This document shows positions 38,476-40,355 of a DNA stretch of 40,355 bases, in pieces. Position 1 is the stretch's first letter, and every line of letters starts with the position of its first letter. The translations under genes and the position numbers were made by a program. The stretch covers positions 1 to 40,355 of the forward strand of contig JANQNZ010000170.1 of NCBI GenBank assembly GCA_028279315.1, written 5' to 3'. The notes beneath the pieces were generated by a model. That model did no database searches. It was not told the DNA's origin and worked only from the letters and a program-made list of their open reading frames with translations. This stretch comes from Rhodophyticola sp. Its GTDB lineage: Bacteria > Pseudomonadota > Alphaproteobacteria > Rhodobacterales > Rhodobacteraceae.

Positions 38476-39027
38476 CTAGCTCCCCACGCCCTCAATCACC
38501 GCCCTGAGCAGCGTGATCGCCTCAGGACTCGCCCAATTCGCATCCCCCCGAAGCCGCGCGATCTCCTCACCCTCCGGGTTCAGAAGCACCGTGATCGGCA
38601 GGCCAAACACCCCCATCTCGCGGGCAATTTCTTGCCCCGGATCACGATACATCGGCAGCGCGTCGATCCCCGTCTCATCAAAGAACCGGCGGATCGCGGG
38701 CGGCGGGTTTCGTCCCGTCGCGAGCGTAATCACCTTGAACTCCTCGCCCCCCAACTCGTGCTGAAGCGTGTTTAGATAAGGCATTTCATGGCGGCAGGGC
38801 GCGCACCATGTGGCCCAGAAATTCAACAGGATATAGCGCCCCTCAAGGTCCGCCAGCGTATGCGCCTCATCCTCCATATCGATGAACGGCGTCTCCGACA
38901 CCGGCATCGGTTCGTCATGAAAGACCAGCCCCCGCATATCGCCTTGGCGCAACTCGTCCAGCGTCTGCGCATTTGCACCAAAGGCCAAGGCCATGTAGAG
39001 CACCGGCACCATCAGAACTCGGATCAT
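38476..39027 (-). CDS. TlpA-like thioredoxin-fold protein, secreted/periplasmic
   Basis: [21 protein letters not shown] signal; [22 protein letters not shown] (WCAPC). Start trimmed because the longer ORF overlaps argH. Confidence 0.9.
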   Translation of the reverse strand: MIRVLMVPVLYMALAFGANAQTLDELRQGDMRGLVFHDEPMPVSETPFIDMEDEAHTLADLEGRYILLNFWATWCAPCRHEMPYLNTLQHELGGEEFKVITLATGRNPPPAIRRFFDETGIDALPMYRDPGQEIAREMGVFGLPITVLLNPEGEEIARLRGDANWASPEAITLLRAVIEGVGS

Positions 39028-39055
39028 TTCAACGGTCCTTCCAAAGGGTTTCGAC

Positions 39056-40355
39056 ATGACGACACCGCACTCAAACACCATGTGGGGCGGGCGCTTCGCC
39101 GAAGGGCCGGACGCGATCATGGAGGCAATCAACGCCTCAATCGGTTTCGACCAACGGCTCGCGCGCCAGGATATTGACGGCTCCCGCGCCCATGCGGCGA
39201 TGTTGGCCGCGCAGGGCATCCTGAGTGATAAAGACGCGGACGCGATCCGGGAAGGGCTGCTCACGGTCTTGTCAGAGATCGAGGCCGGAGATTTCGCGTT
39301 TTCCACGGGGCTCGAAGACATCCATATGAATGTAGAGGCGCGGCTGAAGGAATTGATTGGGGAGCCTGCCGGGCGGCTTCACACCGCGCGCTCGCGGAAC
39401 GATCAGGTCGCAACCGATTTCAAGCTGTGGGTGCGCGATCAGATCGACGCGGCGGTCACGGGGCTTGAGGCGCTGATGCGCGCACTTCTGACCCAGGCCG
39501 AAGCGGGCGCTGATTGGGTCATGCCGGGTTTCACCCATCTGCAAACCGCCCAACCCGTCACCTGGGGCCACCATATGATGGCGTATGTGGAGATGTTCGC
39601 CCGCGACCGCTCCCGTTTCACCGACGCGCGCGCCCGGATGAACGAGTGCCCCCTTGGCGCCGCGGCGCTCGCCGGCACCTCCTTCCCGATTGACCGGGAG
39701 ATGACGGCAAGCACGCTTGGCTTCGATCGGCCCGCCGCCAATTCGCTGGATGCGGTCAGCGACCGGGATTTCGCACTGGAATTCCTCGCCGCCGCCTCGA
39801 TCTGTGCCATGCATCTCAGCCGCTTTGCCGAAGAACTGGTGATCTGGTCCTCGGCCCAGTTCCGCTTCGTGACGCTCAGCGACCGCTTCTCCACCGGCTC
39901 CTCGATTATGCCGCAGAAGAAAAACCCCGACGCAGCAGAACTGATCCGGGCCAAGATCGGGCGCATCCTGGGCGCCAATATCGCGCTTCTGACAGTGATG
40001 AAGGGCCTGCCGCTCGCCTATTCCAAGGATATGCAGGAAGACAAGGAGCAGGTGTTTGACGCGGCCGATACGCTGATGCTGGCGCTTGCCGCGATGGAGG
40101 GCATGGTGCGCGACATGAGCGCCAATCGCGACGCGCTTGAGGCCGCCGCCGCCTCCGGCTTCTCCACCGCGACCGATCTCGCCGATTGGCTGGTCCGCGC
40201 CCTCGACATGCCGTTTCGCGACGCGCATCATGTGACCGGCAGCTTGGTGAAACTGGCCGAAGAGAAAGGCTGCGATTTGCCCGATTTGAGCTTGGAGGAC
40301 ATGCAATTGATCCATGCCGAAATCACGGCCGAGGTCTTCAATGTCCTTGGCGTGC
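39056..40355 (+). CDS. argH: Argininosuccinate lyase (C-terminus beyond right edge)
   Basis: [35 protein letters not shown]...[20 protein letters not shown]...[16 protein letters not shown]...[12 protein letters not shown]. Runs off window so not in ORF track. Confidence 0.97.
   Translation, partial: MTTPHSNTMWGGRFAEGPDAIMEAINASIGFDQRLARQDIDGSRAHAAMLAAQGILSDKDADAIREGLLTVLSEIEAGDFAFSTGLEDIHMNVEARLKELIGEPAGRLHTARSRNDQVATDFKLWVRDQIDAAVTGLEALMRALLTQAEAGADWVMPGFTHLQTAQPVTWGHHMMAYVEMFARDRSRFTDARARMNECPLGAAALAGTSFPIDREMTASTLGFDRPAANSLDAVSDRDFALEFLAAASICAMHLSRFAEELVIWSSAQFRFVTLSDRFSTGSSIMPQKKNPDAAELIRAKIGRILGANIALLTVMKGLPLAYSKDMQEDKEQVFDAADTLMLALAAMEGMVRDMSANRDALEAAAASGFSTATDLADWLVRALDMPFRDAHHVTGSLVKLAEEKGCDLPDLSLEDMQLIHAEITAEVFNVLGV

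Noticed and set aside
1-40355. Transposase, integrase, phage, toxin-antitoxin, restriction or CRISPR-Cas genes
   Set aside because: Read every plausible ORF translation and found none with recognisable signatures of these families.

Overview
This is a high-GC alphaproteobacterial chromosome segment, most likely Rhodobacterales/roseobacter-type judging from gene content and a familiar intergenic hairpin repeat. From left to right it holds: (i) a minus-strand peptide/opine-type ABC importer operon (DppB, DppC, SBP, fused DppD-DppF ATPase) with creatininase-like, RraA-like and gamma-glutamyltransferase genes, divergent from a LysR regulator; (ii) a minus-strand TRAP transporter operon (DctP, DctQ, DctM) with an alpha/beta hydrolase and an NMT1/4,5-dihydroxyphthalate decarboxylase-like protein, divergent from a MarR regulator with two perfect dyads in the shared promoter region; (iii) a patchwork accessory region with a decayed LysR fragment, a winged-helix/TPR regulator, a TipA-like MerR, a DUF1127 protein, a CPBP protease, GNAT, Tat-exported rhodanese and peroxiredoxin, and a broken paralogue of the winged-helix/TPR regulator that ends against an RTX-repeat protein with a Hint domain; (iv) a Ugp-type ABC importer operon ending in a DapA-family lyase; (v) mostly housekeeping genes (polyprenyl synthase, DUF2007, TrmN6-like, DUF465, LysR, phaB-phaA, EAL protein, tag, TlpA-like thioredoxin, argH running off the right edge). 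No tRNA, rRNA, CRISPR array or intact IS element was recognised. The strongest unusual observations are the regulator pseudogene (TGA at a position where the paralogue has Trp, then truncation at the RTX stop), the double MarR dyad, a TipA-type MerR operator in a 19-bp spacer that predicts a near-leaderless transcript, the RTX-Hint locus with an internal near-identical duplication, and about 0.9 kb of unassigned sequence upstream of ugpB. All family calls come from reading the translations; no database search was run.
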